Assembly: GCA_011525695.1 (NCBI GenBank)
Contig: WYBX01000141.1
Span: forward strand, 1 to 55,826
Direction: 5' to 3'
Origin: Verrucomicrobiia bacterium
GTDB taxonomy: Bacteria > Verrucomicrobiota > Verrucomicrobiia > Opitutales > Opitutaceae
DNA length: 55,826 nt
The notes under the pieces were generated by a model. That model worked only from the letters and a program-made list of their open reading frames with translations. It searched no databases and was not told the origin of the DNA. A program made the translations under genes and the position numbers. Below, in pieces: positions 1-7,153 of the stretch. Positions within the stretch are counted from its first letter, which is position 1. Every line of letters starts with the position of its first letter.

Positions 1-38
1 AGGCGAAAGGGGGAGGCGAAAGTGGACATGTCAGGAAT

Positions 39-51
39 CCGGAATATCCGG
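39..51. repeat. Short perfect palindrome near left edge
   Basis: CCGGA-ATA-TCCGG is a 5-bp inverted repeat with a 3-base spacer, just upstream of the recombinase relic. A direct repeat of AGGCGAAAG occurs at 1-9 and 14-22. Either could be the edge of a mobile element, but no transposase is visible. Confidence 0.3.
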
Positions 52-70
52 GCCCTTGGGTCGGACCGCG

Positions 71-187
71 GTGCGGTTCTTCCTCGGCCATGAAAACCTG
101 GAAACGCTCAAGCACACCACCCGGCTGCCCATCATGGACCTGAAGAAGACCCACGCCAGGTGTCATCCGAGAGAACGGAAGGGTTGA
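71..187 (+). pseudogene. Tyrosine recombinase C-terminal relic (copy A)
   Basis: Reading in frame from the GTG at 71 gives about 38 codons beginning VRFFLGHENLETL and ending in KKTHARCHPRERKG before a TGA. This matches the last helix of XerC/phage-type integrases, where LGH-x-x-x-ET is followed by the catalytic Tyr and a tail of the type LKxxHxxxHPRE. Here the segment reads ETLKHTTRL, where family members usually have ETTQIYTRL, so the catalytic tyrosine is absent. No N-terminal or catalytic Arg/His region is visible upstream in the 70 bases available. A second copy lies at about 2705. It is either the truncated 3' end of a gene beginning outside the window or a decayed relic; the missing Tyr favours decay. 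Confidence 0.6.
107..178 (+). repeat. Direct repeat, left copy (recombinase 3' end)
   Basis: This 72-base block matches 2705-2776 at 64 of 72 positions by eye. Five of the six differing codons are synonymous (the sixth is Pro/Thr), so the two blocks descend from homologous coding sequences rather than from a recent duplication. They bracket the toxin-antitoxin and RHS-tail genes. Confidence 0.75.
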
Positions 188-206
188 AACTGCGAACTCT
201 TAAGCT

Positions 207-446
207 ATGATCCGAGTCATGACCATCGAGCAAATCGTCGAGGAAACGCGGCTGTGGCCGGCGGACACGGTTGCCGAGTTGATCGACCGTATCACGCTCG
301 CCAAGCACGGCGGCCTCGCCCCTGACCGCGAGGCGGCTTGGGCCGAGGTTGCGGCGCGCCGTTCGGCCGAGATTGACAGCGGCAGCGAGAAGCTGATCCC
401 CGGGGAAGAAGTCAGTGCGCGTATCCGTCGGATTGTCGGCCGGTGA
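207..446 (+). CDS. Addiction module antitoxin, TIGR02574/PF09720-like
   Basis: This 79-residue protein starts with a helix containing MTIEQIVEE and has WPADTVAELIDRI near the N terminus, the pattern of small addiction-module component proteins that partner ParE/RelE toxins. It is expected to bind and neutralise the toxin encoded directly downstream. The genes overlap by four bases (GTGA), so translation is probably coupled. The start may be the ATG at 207 or the in-frame ATG at 219; family alignments would favour the latter. It lies in an island flanked by recombinase relics, which fits a plasmid- or island-type stabilisation module. The family call rests on size, pattern and neighbour. Confidence 0.75.
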   Translation: MIRVMTIEQIVEETRLWPADTVAELIDRITLAKHGGLAPDREAAWAEVAARRSAEIDSGSEKLIPGEEVSARIRRIVGR

Positions 447-742
447 AACCACACGGCTTCCATCGTGAAGCAGACGCGGAGTATGCCGCCGCGGCCAAGT
501 ACTATGGCGATCTCAGCCCGGAGTTGGGGGTGCGATTTCATGACGAGATCGAGCGCTTGATTGCGGAAGTTTGCGCGCATCCACGAGCGTATCGGTGCGT
601 TCGTGGCGAGATCCGCCGTCACTTTACCGCGGCCTTCCCCTATGGCATCCTGTTTGAGGATCGTCCCGAAAAGGTGCGCATCCTTGCCGTGATGAACTTG
701 CATCGAGACCCTGACTACTGGATGCGCCGATTGGACCGGTGA
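443..742 (+). CDS. ParE/RelE-type toxin
   Basis: This 99-residue protein has the ParE-superfamily layout: an N-terminal helix of the type EADAEYAAAAKYY, a second helix with LGVRFHDEIERLI, then strands containing RRHFTAAFPYGILFE and VRILAVMNLHRDPDYW. The Arg-rich strand, the Pro-Tyr turn and the final HxxRxPxYW segment are hallmarks of the family. The start is GTG at 443, which overlaps the antitoxin stop and is the only start that keeps the full N-terminal helix. ParE members poison gyrase and RelE members cleave mRNA at the ribosome; sequence alone does not decide which applies. A pyrimidine-rich run follows the stop, with only a very weak hairpin. Confidence 0.8.
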   Translation: MKPHGFHREADAEYAAAAKYYGDLSPELGVRFHDEIERLIAEVCAHPRAYRCVRGEIRRHFTAAFPYGILFEDRPEKVRILAVMNLHRDPDYWMRRLDR

Positions 743-767
743 CGATGAGCCCATCAGGCCTTTTTTT

Positions 768-2048
768 ATGATGAGCCGCCCGTTCAACGAGCGTGCTTCC
801 TGTCACCTCAGCGACAATATGACTGCGCGAATGTCGACCACCGTTGAATTGCGCTGCAAGCGACAGTATCGCCTGGTACCCGCGTCGCGACATTCCTGGC
901 CTCATGAGCGGGGGCATGACCGCATGCGCCGAGGTTTCTCTTGCGTGTCCAAACCCTCTGATCCCCGGCGGAACATGGTAGTATCTGGCCGCAGATATTA
1001 CGACCCAAGGAACGGACGGTTCATCAACCGGGATCCGATCGCGGAGTCGGGAGGGCTCAACCTGTACGGGTTCGTGCTGAACGATCCGGTCAATCGCTGG
1101 GACTATCTGGGGATGGAGCCCGCCGCCTACCCACCAGAGCCCCGATTCACAGCGGGTGATTATGACGACTGGCTCGATGAGGAGTATGCCGACTGGCTGC
1201 AAGGAATGCGGCACCTCGAACGAGCTTGGGAACGGGAGATGGAGCGTGCGGTTATGGGCGGCTTTGACGACAGCCAATTCAGCAATCCGGGGATGGATTA
1301 CAGCGTATACGTCAATGGCGAGTTCCAAGGGACGCGAAGTTCGCTTGGGGCCACGAGTTTCCTGATGGCTGAACATGTGCTCAACAACCCCCCGAGCGAG
1401 GTGGCCGCCGTCAGCAGCACGGGCCAGACATCGGTCAACGCGACCGGGTCCAATGGCGATTCGCCGACGGCTACCGAAAGTATCGCGAGCGCCGATCAGG
1501 CTTCCGGCGAAAAGAGCGCTGTAGAGCCAAATAGTGGAGGCGCACTCGCGGCAGCGGCGAGCGGAGCGACGGCAGCGAGCGGGAGCGGCGGCAACGTTCT
1601 AGGCAGCATCGTTTCCGGCGCGCTCGATTTGGTTGGGAAGGTCTGGAACTTGCCCAACACTGTTATCGGAGTAACAGTCGGCTTCGTTGGATGGGCCATG
1701 GGTGGCGACGCTCCGACGATTAGCAACAACGCGATCGTGTTCGCAAACAATCCTCTCGCACCTGCGGGCGCGATAACTTTGGGCAACGCAATTTTGATTG
1801 GTGCGCCGACCAAAGATAATCCTGATTGGGGGCCGACTTATGTCCTGCCCAATGGCTACACGGTGTTGCAGCACGAGGAGCAGCACACTTATCAAGGTCA
1901 GCTTCTTGGGCCGCTGTATTTACCAGCAAATGGCCTTGCCGCAGCTATCTCCGTCGGAACCGCACCTCCGGGAACATATGACAAGTGGCATTACAATAAC
2001 TTCATGGAGAATGGTCCTCAATCCTCTCCACCGGCGCCTTGGCCATGA
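768..2048 (+). CDS. Orphan RHS-core tail with HExxH-like C-terminal domain (candidate polymorphic toxin)
   Basis: From about residue 70 the protein reads SGRRYYDPRNGRFINRDP and LNLYGFVLNDPVNRWDYLG, the terminal RHS-repeat core motif after which polymorphic toxins change sequence. Everything upstream of that core, including the usual YD repeats, is missing, so the gene is a displaced or truncated tail. The first 69 residues look non-native, and the ATG at 975 is an alternative start. After the core come about 200 low-complexity Ala/Ser/Gly-rich residues, then a hydrophobic segment and a domain with H369-E-E-Q-H373 followed by GPLYLPANG. The HEEQH pattern resembles zinc metallopeptidase sites found in some RHS C termini. 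The stop overlaps the next start (ATGA), as expected for an effector and its immunity partner. Activity and intactness are uncertain. Confidence 0.65.
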   Translation: MMSRPFNERASCHLSDNMTARMSTTVELRCKRQYRLVPASRHSWPHERGHDRMRRGFSCVSKPSDPRRNMVVSGRRYYDPRNGRFINRDPIAESGGLNLYGFVLNDPVNRWDYLGMEPAAYPPEPRFTAGDYDDWLDEEYADWLQGMRHLERAWEREMERAVMGGFDDSQFSNPGMDYSVYVNGEFQGTRSSLGATSFLMAEHVLNNPPSEVAAVSSTGQTSVNATGSNGDSPTATESIASADQASGEKSAVEPNSGGALAAAASGATAASGSGGNVLGSIVSGALDLVGKVWNLPNTVIGVTVGFVGWAMGGDAPTISNNAIVFANNPLAPAGAITLGNAILIGAPTKDNPDWGPTYVLPNGYTVLQHEEQHTYQGQLLGPLYLPANGLAAAISVGTAPPGTYDKWHYNNFMENGPQSSPPAPWP

Positions 2049-2434
2049 AAAACATCGTATTGCTGATTGGCGCGATACTGTCCTTAGCCCTTATTTCGTG
2101 CTCAAAGCCTCCTCATTTTCTGCTCCTGAACAATTCCGGGCGCGACGTTGTCGTCGAAACTTTGGACGGGCAGAAGATCGCGATTACATCGGGTCAGTGG
2201 ATCGAATTGGAGTTTAGTCCCGCGCTGAAGGTTTTGTGGGACGGCAAGCCTCATGGATACGGTTGGAGGTATCCCTCACCGCCGTCCGACTTCATGGAAT
2301 ACGGCAAGCCGACCGAGCGTTTTGCCGTTAGTCTTGAACCCGACGGTGCGGTTTACGCCCGCAAGATTATGGACGGAAAACCCGCGGCGACCCTACCGAA
2401 TCAACCGCCAGGATTCCCTTTGGCTCCACTTTAG
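2045..2434 (+). CDS. Small lipoprotein, candidate immunity protein for the RHS tail
   Basis: This predicted 129-residue protein has a lipoprotein signal: a Lys-containing n-region, a hydrophobic stretch and the lipobox LISC with Cys19. The ATG at 2045 overlaps the RHS-tail stop in an ATGA arrangement; a TTG two codons upstream is less likely. The mature part contains LLLNNSGRDVVVETLDGQ and is rich in beta-strand-type sequence; I do not recognise a named family. An anchored envelope lipoprotein directly behind a polymorphic-toxin C terminus is the usual place for an immunity protein that protects against a periplasm-acting toxin. That role is inferred from position only. Confidence 0.6.
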   Translation: MKNIVLLIGAILSLALISCSKPPHFLLLNNSGRDVVVETLDGQKIAITSGQWIELEFSPALKVLWDGKPHGYGWRYPSPPSDFMEYGKPTERFAVSLEPDGAVYARKIMDGKPAATLPNQPPGFPLAPL

Positions 2435-2785
2435 AAATGGGGAGAGCCGCCTTCACGGACGGCGCGGTCAGGCGAACGGAGGCAGGCCGCTCCGATTTCT
2501 TTGTTGTTACCGATTTTTCTCTGGTCGTAAAAGTTGCCGATTTGGCTTCGTAGGGATTTTGGGGTGATTGCCAGGCTGGCATCGTGTTTTGCGGCCGGAT
2601 TGCCGCGCTCTGGTCGTCTCGTCACGCCATAGCGAAGCGACGGCGGAAACCGACCAAGATCGCTGCCGCATCTTCGGCGCAGGCGGTGCGGATGGCCGGA
2701 CTGCCTCAAGCACACCACCCGGCTGACCATCATGGACCTGAAGAAGACCCACGCACGTTGCCATCCCCGTGAACGGCCGGTGCGA
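2435..2785. other. Non-coding stretch with the second recombinase relic
   Basis: No convincing gene is visible between the lipoprotein stop and the end of the deacetylase gene on the other strand. The right half contains the second recombinase-like block. The rest is unassigned island DNA without a clear terminator; frames crossing it lack recognisable motifs. Confidence 0.5.
2705..2776 (+). pseudogene. Tyrosine recombinase C-terminal relic (copy B)
   Basis: In frame this block encodes LKHTTRLTIMDLKKTHARCH followed by PRER, nearly identical in protein to copy A at 107-178. It lacks the preceding LGHEN segment and the catalytic Tyr, and its frame runs on into the antisense of the deacetylase gene, so it is a fragment. 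The protein is conserved but the codons differ, which points to an older homologous gene rather than a fresh copy. It marks the right edge of the accessory island. Confidence 0.6.
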
Positions 2786-3688
2786 TCAGTTTGGCCGCGA
2801 CGCGGCATCGTTCCGCCGAGTTCCTGTTCGAACGCCACGGGCCTTCAGGTGCCGGGCGATCTCGACCACCGGCGCGGTCCAGATCGAGGCGCGTTCCCGA
2901 TCCAGCCATTCGATCAGTTTTCGGTGCTCCTGGTCGTCAATGAAGAGGCTGTGCGTGCCTTGGCCGACGCCATGAAACATGTAGATGATCCAGCCGCCGC
3001 GCTCGCGGGCCTGCTCGATCTCGGCGCGGAGCTGCTCGAAGGTCTTGCCATCGCCGCTGTAATGACCAAGCCGCGTGAACACGGGTCGCATCGGATCGAC
3101 CGGTTTGCGGGTGACGGTGCCGCGCGCGGCGACGAACAGCTGCTCGAGGATTGGATCCATGGGCTGCTCGCGGTCGCCGCGGCCGATCGTGAGGTTGGTG
3201 CAGTTGTTGCCGTAGGTGCGCGGCCGGCCGCCGTCGAGCAGATCGATGAACCGGTTGGCGAGCTCGAGCTCATCGTGAAACCGCTGCGGACTGTAATTCG
3301 CGAGGTCGTAATCCTCGGCGAGCCACCCGAATTTCTCCGCCGGCTCACGCCGGCAAGGATGGAACAGGGAGTGGTTGCCGAGCTCGTGGCCGCGGGCCGC
3401 AACCTTCCTCCACTCGTCGGGATCCCGGACCTGCTGGATCGAAAGGTAGAACGTCGCATGCAGCCCATGCGCCTCGAGCAACGGCGCGACGAGCTGATGA
3501 TGAATCGCCCGGCCGTCGTCGTAGGTCAGCGAAACGGCGCAGGCGGCACCGGCCGGCCAGACGCCCCGCATTGAAACGGAATCGCCAACCGACGGTGCCG
3601 CCATGATTGGAGTGGCGAGCAAAGTGGCGCCAAAGCTCACGAGGAACGAAGTCAAGCGTGCTCGGAGAGGGGGCGAAGCGAAGGTCAT
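2786..3688 (-). CDS. Secreted polysaccharide deacetylase (NodB domain)
   Basis: This 300-residue protein starts with a signal-peptide-like segment (LTSFLVSFGATLLATPIMA) at the ATG at 3688; longer upstream frames lack family similarity. The NodB/carbohydrate esterase 4 motifs are visible: SLTYDDG (D57, D58; catalytic base and metal ligand) and NHSLFHP (H106 and H110, metal ligands). The C terminus has WIIYMFHGVG, the family's last His-containing motif. Such enzymes remove N- or O-acetyl groups from glycans outside the cytoplasm. It is the last gene of the minus-strand sugar operon, separated from the cupin gene by 85 bases with a GC-rich hairpin, so it may be read at a lower level. The substrate is not predictable. 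Confidence 0.85.
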   Translation of the reverse strand: MTFASPPLRARLTSFLVSFGATLLATPIMAAPSVGDSVSMRGVWPAGAACAVSLTYDDGRAIHHQLVAPLLEAHGLHATFYLSIQQVRDPDEWRKVAARGHELGNHSLFHPCRREPAEKFGWLAEDYDLANYSPQRFHDELELANRFIDLLDGGRPRTYGNNCTNLTIGRGDREQPMDPILEQLFVAARGTVTRKPVDPMRPVFTRLGHYSGDGKTFEQLRAEIEQARERGGWIIYMFHGVGQGTHSLFIDDQEHRKLIEWLDRERASIWTAPVVEIARHLKARGVRTGTRRNDAASRPN

Positions 3689-3740
3689 GGCGGGAACCGT
3701 TGGTTTACCAGGGATGATGTGAGCAGACCGAGTGCTTGGG

Positions 3741-3758
3741 CCCCCTCCGGTCGGGGGG
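3741..3758 (-). terminator. GC hairpin between cupin and deacetylase genes
   Basis: CCCCC and GGGGG arms enclose an 8-base loop just downstream (minus strand) of the cupin stop. There is no T-run, so it may attenuate or process the transcript rather than terminate it. Confidence 0.35.
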
Positions 3759-3773
3759 AATGAATGAAAGGAC

Positions 3774-4169
3774 CTACTTGCCGGCGGCGCTCCGCGCGTA
3801 CATGTCGTCGAACCGCGTGATGTCCTCCTGCTGCCAGTTGCCAAACGCGACCTCGAGCACCCGGACGGGCTTGTCGCCGGAGCAGCTCAGCCGGTGTTTC
3901 TCGTTCGCCGGAATCCAGATCTCGTCGCCGGCCCGGTGTTCGCGCTGAGTCTCGCCGACCTGCACCCGCGCGCCGTCGTCGAGCACAATCCACAACTCGG
4001 CCCGCCCGGTGTGCGATTGCAGGCTGAGTCGCTGGCCCGGCAGGACCGTCATGAGGCTCACCGTGCAGTCGCAATTGTTCGCATACTGCTTGAAGAAGCC
4101 CCAGGGCCGCTCGACAAATCCGACCGCGGGCCTGGCATCGGGGATGGGTTTGGTGACGTAGTCGTTCAT
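3774..4169 (-). CDS. Cupin, phosphomannose isomerase type II C-terminal-like
   Basis: This 131-residue single-domain cupin contains RPWGFFKQYANN, LPGQRLSLQSHTGRAELWIV and GDEIWIPANEKHRLS. The layout (RPWG, then QxHxxRAExW, then the late His) is that of the mannose-6-phosphate isomerase cupin at the C terminus of type II bifunctional enzymes, here standing alone without the guanylyltransferase part. The first metal-binding cluster includes a His and a Glu, and the second a His. It starts 6 bases after the GH3 stop, so co-translation is likely. It may interconvert mannose- and fructose-6-phosphate alongside the larger isomerase in the same operon, or act on another sugar phosphate. Confidence 0.75.
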   Translation of the reverse strand: MNDYVTKPIPDARPAVGFVERPWGFFKQYANNCDCTVSLMTVLPGQRLSLQSHTGRAELWIVLDDGARVQVGETQREHRAGDEIWIPANEKHRLSCSGDKPVRVLEVAFGNWQQEDITRFDDMYARSAAGK

Positions 4170-4175
4170 GAAAGT

Positions 4176-6542
4176 TCAGTTCTGCGGCAACGCGGACGCG
4201 ACAACCTCGAAACTGCCGCGCAGCCGGATATCCTCAGCCGAGGCGCCCACCATGACGGTGAACGTCCCAGGTTCGACCACGCGCTGCATCGCCACATTCC
4301 AGAGCGCGAGTTCGCGCGCATCGATGTGCAGCGTGATTCGCCGCGATTCTCCGGCCTCGAGCGCGACCTTCTCGAAGCCGACCAGCTTCATCACGGGCGT
4401 TGTGACCGATGAGATCTCGTCCCGGACATAGACCTGGGCGACTTCCTGGCCGGCGCGGGCTCCGGAATTCGTCAGCGTGAAGCTCAGGGTCGCGCGGCCG
4501 TTCGGGGCGAGGGTGGGGGTCTCGATCGCGATGTCTGAGTAAGCAAAGGTCGTGTAACTCAACCCGTGGCCGAACGCCCAGAGCGGCGCCGGCGAGCTGA
4601 ACACGTAGTCGCGACCGGGATTCCCGGGCGTGCCGGGACGGTTGTAGATGCCACGTCCGCTCGGTTTGTAATCATGCACGGTTGGAATGTGCCCGGCGCT
4701 TTGGGGGACGCTCATCGAAAGTCGTCCGGACGGGTTGACCCGGCCGAGGAGCCCATCGGCCACGGCGTAACCCTGCTGTTCACCAGGGTAGAATGCCTGG
4801 ACGATCGCCGGCACCTGCTCATGGATCCACGGCACGCTGTAGGGGCGGCCACTGAGGAAAACAACGATGACCGGCTTGCCTGCCGCCAGCACCGCTCGCA
4901 GGAGATCCGGTTGCACGCCTGGCGGAACAGGATCGGTGACATCGTAGCCCTCGCCCACGGTGCCGTCCGTGGGCATGGTTGGATCCTCCCAGCCGACGCC
5001 GCTGAGAATCTTGCTGGTATCGCCGAGCACGACGATCGCGACGTCGCTCTGCCGGGCGGCCTCCGTGGCGGCGGCGAAACCGTCCCGGGTGAGACCCACG
5101 AGGTCGCAGCCCTTGGCGTAGTTGATTTTCACCGACGGGCCGAGCCGCTCGCGCAGCCCGCGCAGGATGGTGACACCGTCGTGGTTGCTCTTGCTCCAGC
5201 TGTAGTCGCCGAACTGGACCTGGTCGGCATTGGGCCCGATGACGGCGAGCGAGCGGAGCTTCGCCGGATCGAGCGGCAGCAGGTTCCCGGCATTCTTCAG
5301 GAGCACGATGGACTCCTCCGCGATCCGCCGGGCGAGGGCGACGTGTGCATCCGAGCGCACGACCTGCTGCAACCGGGCGAGATCGTTGTCGGGACGACCG
5401 TCAAACAGTCCCGCGACAAATTTCACGCGCAGGACGCGCGCGGCCGCCTTGTCGATCTCGTTCTCCGGAAGCAACCCCTGGCGGACGAGCCCGGCGAGAT
5501 GCTGGAAACCCTCCGGTTTTGGCGCCTCGAGGTCCACCCCGGCGGTGAGGGCCAGCGCGCCGGCTTGAGCATGGTCGGAGGCGACCTTGTGTCCGAAGAA
5601 GTTCCGCGGCACGCCGCCCCAGTCGGAGTAGGTGTAGCCCTTGAACTCCATCTCGCCACGCAGCACGTCCTCGAGCAGCCAGCGGTTGGCGTGCGAAGGG
5701 ATACCGTCGATTTCATTGTAGGAGGGCATGACGGAGAGCACGCCGGTTTCGCGGATGTTCGCCTCGACGGGAGGGAAAAATACGCTGCGCAACTGGCGTT
5801 CCCCGATCATGGCCGGCGCGATGTTGATGCCATTGTCCGGCACGCTGTAGCCGGCGAAGGTCTTGAGCATGGCCAGCGCCTTGTTGGCCGCGAGCGTCCG
5901 GCCATCGCGCAGATCGCCCTGGATGCCGAGAGTATAGGCGACGGTCATGCGCGAGACGAGATGCGGGCTTTCGCCGATGCATTCCTCGACGCGTCCCCAG
6001 CGCGGGTCGCGGATGACCTCGATCATGGGCGTGAGCAGGTGATTGATGCCGGCGGCCGTGGCCTCATCGGCAATCTGCGCTCCCATTTCGCGGGCGAGTG
6101 CCGGGTTCCAGGTGCACCCGAGCGCAAGGAACTGCGGATAAATAGTCGCGCCCCGGGCGAGGACACCGTGCAAGCCCTCGTTGACGGTCAGGGCGGGAAT
6201 GCCGAGCCGGGTCTTTTCCCGCAGGTAACGCTGGCCGGCTGCCAGACGAAGCGCGCTTTCGCGCAGGTCGTCGCCAAATTTCACGCACAGCACGCCGACA
6301 CTGCGACTTCCGAACAGCGCCTGAAGCGAGTGCTCGTCCACCACCTCGCCCTTCATCGTGAACTCGTCCGCACCCTTCTGGGTGAGCTGGTCGATCTTCT
6401 CCTCGAGCGTCATCCGGCCGAGGAGATCCTGTACCCGCTCCGCCACGGGCAGTCGCGCATCGCGGTACGGCTCGGCGGCGCCGAGGCCGGCGACGGGTGC
6501 AGCCAGAGTGAGAAGGATGAACAAAAAACGGCAGGGTTTCAT
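4176..6542 (-). CDS. GH3 beta-glycosidase (BglX-like), exported
   Basis: This 788-residue protein has a signal peptide (RFLFILLTLAAPVAGLGAAE) and the normal GH3 order: a TIM-barrel N-terminal domain starting VQDLLGRMTLEEKIDQL, the nucleophile Asp307 in YTYSDWGGV, an alpha/beta sandwich domain (LAVIGPNADQVQFGDYSW), and a C-terminal fibronectin-III-like domain (ARAGQEVAQVYV). Length fits periplasmic BglX-type beta-glucosidases/xylosidases. It removes terminal beta-linked sugars from oligosaccharides in the periplasm, feeding the MFS porter in the same operon. Its start overlaps the stop of the cupin isomerase gene by four bases. The exact linkage specificity (gluco, manno or xylo) cannot be read from the sequence. 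Confidence 0.93.
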   Translation of the reverse strand: MKPCRFLFILLTLAAPVAGLGAAEPYRDARLPVAERVQDLLGRMTLEEKIDQLTQKGADEFTMKGEVVDEHSLQALFGSRSVGVLCVKFGDDLRESALRLAAGQRYLREKTRLGIPALTVNEGLHGVLARGATIYPQFLALGCTWNPALAREMGAQIADEATAAGINHLLTPMIEVIRDPRWGRVEECIGESPHLVSRMTVAYTLGIQGDLRDGRTLAANKALAMLKTFAGYSVPDNGINIAPAMIGERQLRSVFFPPVEANIRETGVLSVMPSYNEIDGIPSHANRWLLEDVLRGEMEFKGYTYSDWGGVPRNFFGHKVASDHAQAGALALTAGVDLEAPKPEGFQHLAGLVRQGLLPENEIDKAAARVLRVKFVAGLFDGRPDNDLARLQQVVRSDAHVALARRIAEESIVLLKNAGNLLPLDPAKLRSLAVIGPNADQVQFGDYSWSKSNHDGVTILRGLRERLGPSVKINYAKGCDLVGLTRDGFAAATEAARQSDVAIVVLGDTSKILSGVGWEDPTMPTDGTVGEGYDVTDPVPPGVQPDLLRAVLAAGKPVIVVFLSGRPYSVPWIHEQVPAIVQAFYPGEQQGYAVADGLLGRVNPSGRLSMSVPQSAGHIPTVHDYKPSGRGIYNRPGTPGNPGRDYVFSSPAPLWAFGHGLSYTTFAYSDIAIETPTLAPNGRATLSFTLTNSGARAGQEVAQVYVRDEISSVTTPVMKLVGFEKVALEAGESRRITLHIDARELALWNVAMQRVVEPGTFTVMVGASAEDIRLRGSFEVVASALPQN

Positions 6543-7153
6543 GATGCGAGGGTCTTCAGGAGTTCACTGCGTTCGATCATGACCGGGTGGCCGTCCTGCT
6601 CGATGACGGCACAGCGGAAGTTGCGCCGGGCAATCGCGGCGTAGTCGTGCCCGGCGTGCGCCGGATATATTCCCACATAGGTCAGCGGCATTGTCCCCGT
6701 GTTGATTGTCCGGTGGGCGGTGTGGCCGGGCACATAAACGGCCTGATGCGGGCGCAGCGGCACCATCCGGCTTTCGCCGGAGGACTCGTCCTCCAGCAGC
6801 ATGACGCCTTCACCGGCCAGCCCGATATAGATCTCCGCCGCCTGCCGCCACGAGTGGAGATGGCCCTTGGTGAGAAAATATTCGGCACCAATTTTTCCCG
6901 GCATCAGGCAACCCACACCATAGTGCAGATCCCCGGGACCCGCAGCCGGCTCCACGCTGGCCACCCGGTAGAGTAGGGGATTGCCGGCGGCGAGCGCGGC
7001 TTCATAGGCCGCAGCATCAGCGAAGCAGCCGCGCAGGTCCTCCAGGCGGCGCTGCGTTGCCGGCACACCGGCAATATTGCCGGTCACCGGATCGAAGCAG
7101 GAGAGCAGTTGTGCAATTGAATGCATCGATGGGTGAAACTCAGGCACGGACAA
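6539..7153 (-). CDS. Cupin-type glucose-6-phosphate isomerase
   Basis: This 204-residue protein matches the archaeal-type PGI cupin family (PF06560): LMPGKIGAEYFLTKGHLHSW, then AEIYIGLAGEGVMLLEDE, then YVPGHTAHRTINTG. The H-x-H, Glu and late His metal ligands are all present. It converts glucose-6-phosphate to fructose-6-phosphate with a cupin metal site, unrelated to the classical Pgi fold. It overlaps the preceding isomerase gene by 14 bases and the GH3 gene by four, placing it in the middle of a translationally coupled sugar operon. It would act directly downstream of the ROK kinase. The presence of a dedicated isomerase suggests the pathway is regulated apart from core glycolysis. Confidence 0.88.
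   Translation of the reverse strand: MSVPEFHPSMHSIAQLLSCFDPVTGNIAGVPATQRRLEDLRGCFADAAAYEAALAAGNPLLYRVASVEPAAGPGDLHYGVGCLMPGKIGAEYFLTKGHLHSWRQAAEIYIGLAGEGVMLLEDESSGESRMVPLRPHQAVYVPGHTAHRTINTGTMPLTYVGIYPAHAGHDYAAIARRNFRCAVIEQDGHPVMIERSELLKTLAS

Noticed and set aside
745..769. Possible terminator after the ParE-like gene (T-run)
   Set aside because: The stem is only about three base pairs, too weak to call despite the run of T residues.
190..2700. Integron-type attC sites around the island
   Set aside because: No convincing attC core sequences or imperfect cruciform of the right size could be seen by eye.
107..2776. Direct repeats as attL/attR of a recent integration
   Set aside because: Differences are mostly synonymous, which indicates homologous coding relics rather than identical att cores from a recent event.
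2732..3574. Plus-strand frame starting in recombinase relic B and running over the deacetylase
   Set aside because: Only the first 15 or so codons resemble a recombinase; the rest is antisense to the NodB-domain gene.
4566..6644. Long plus-strand frame (692 codons) opposite the GH3 gene
   Set aside because: It is antisense to a clear GH3 enzyme, is rich in Arg/His/Gly/Asp and has no family motif; long antisense frames are expected in GC-rich DNA.
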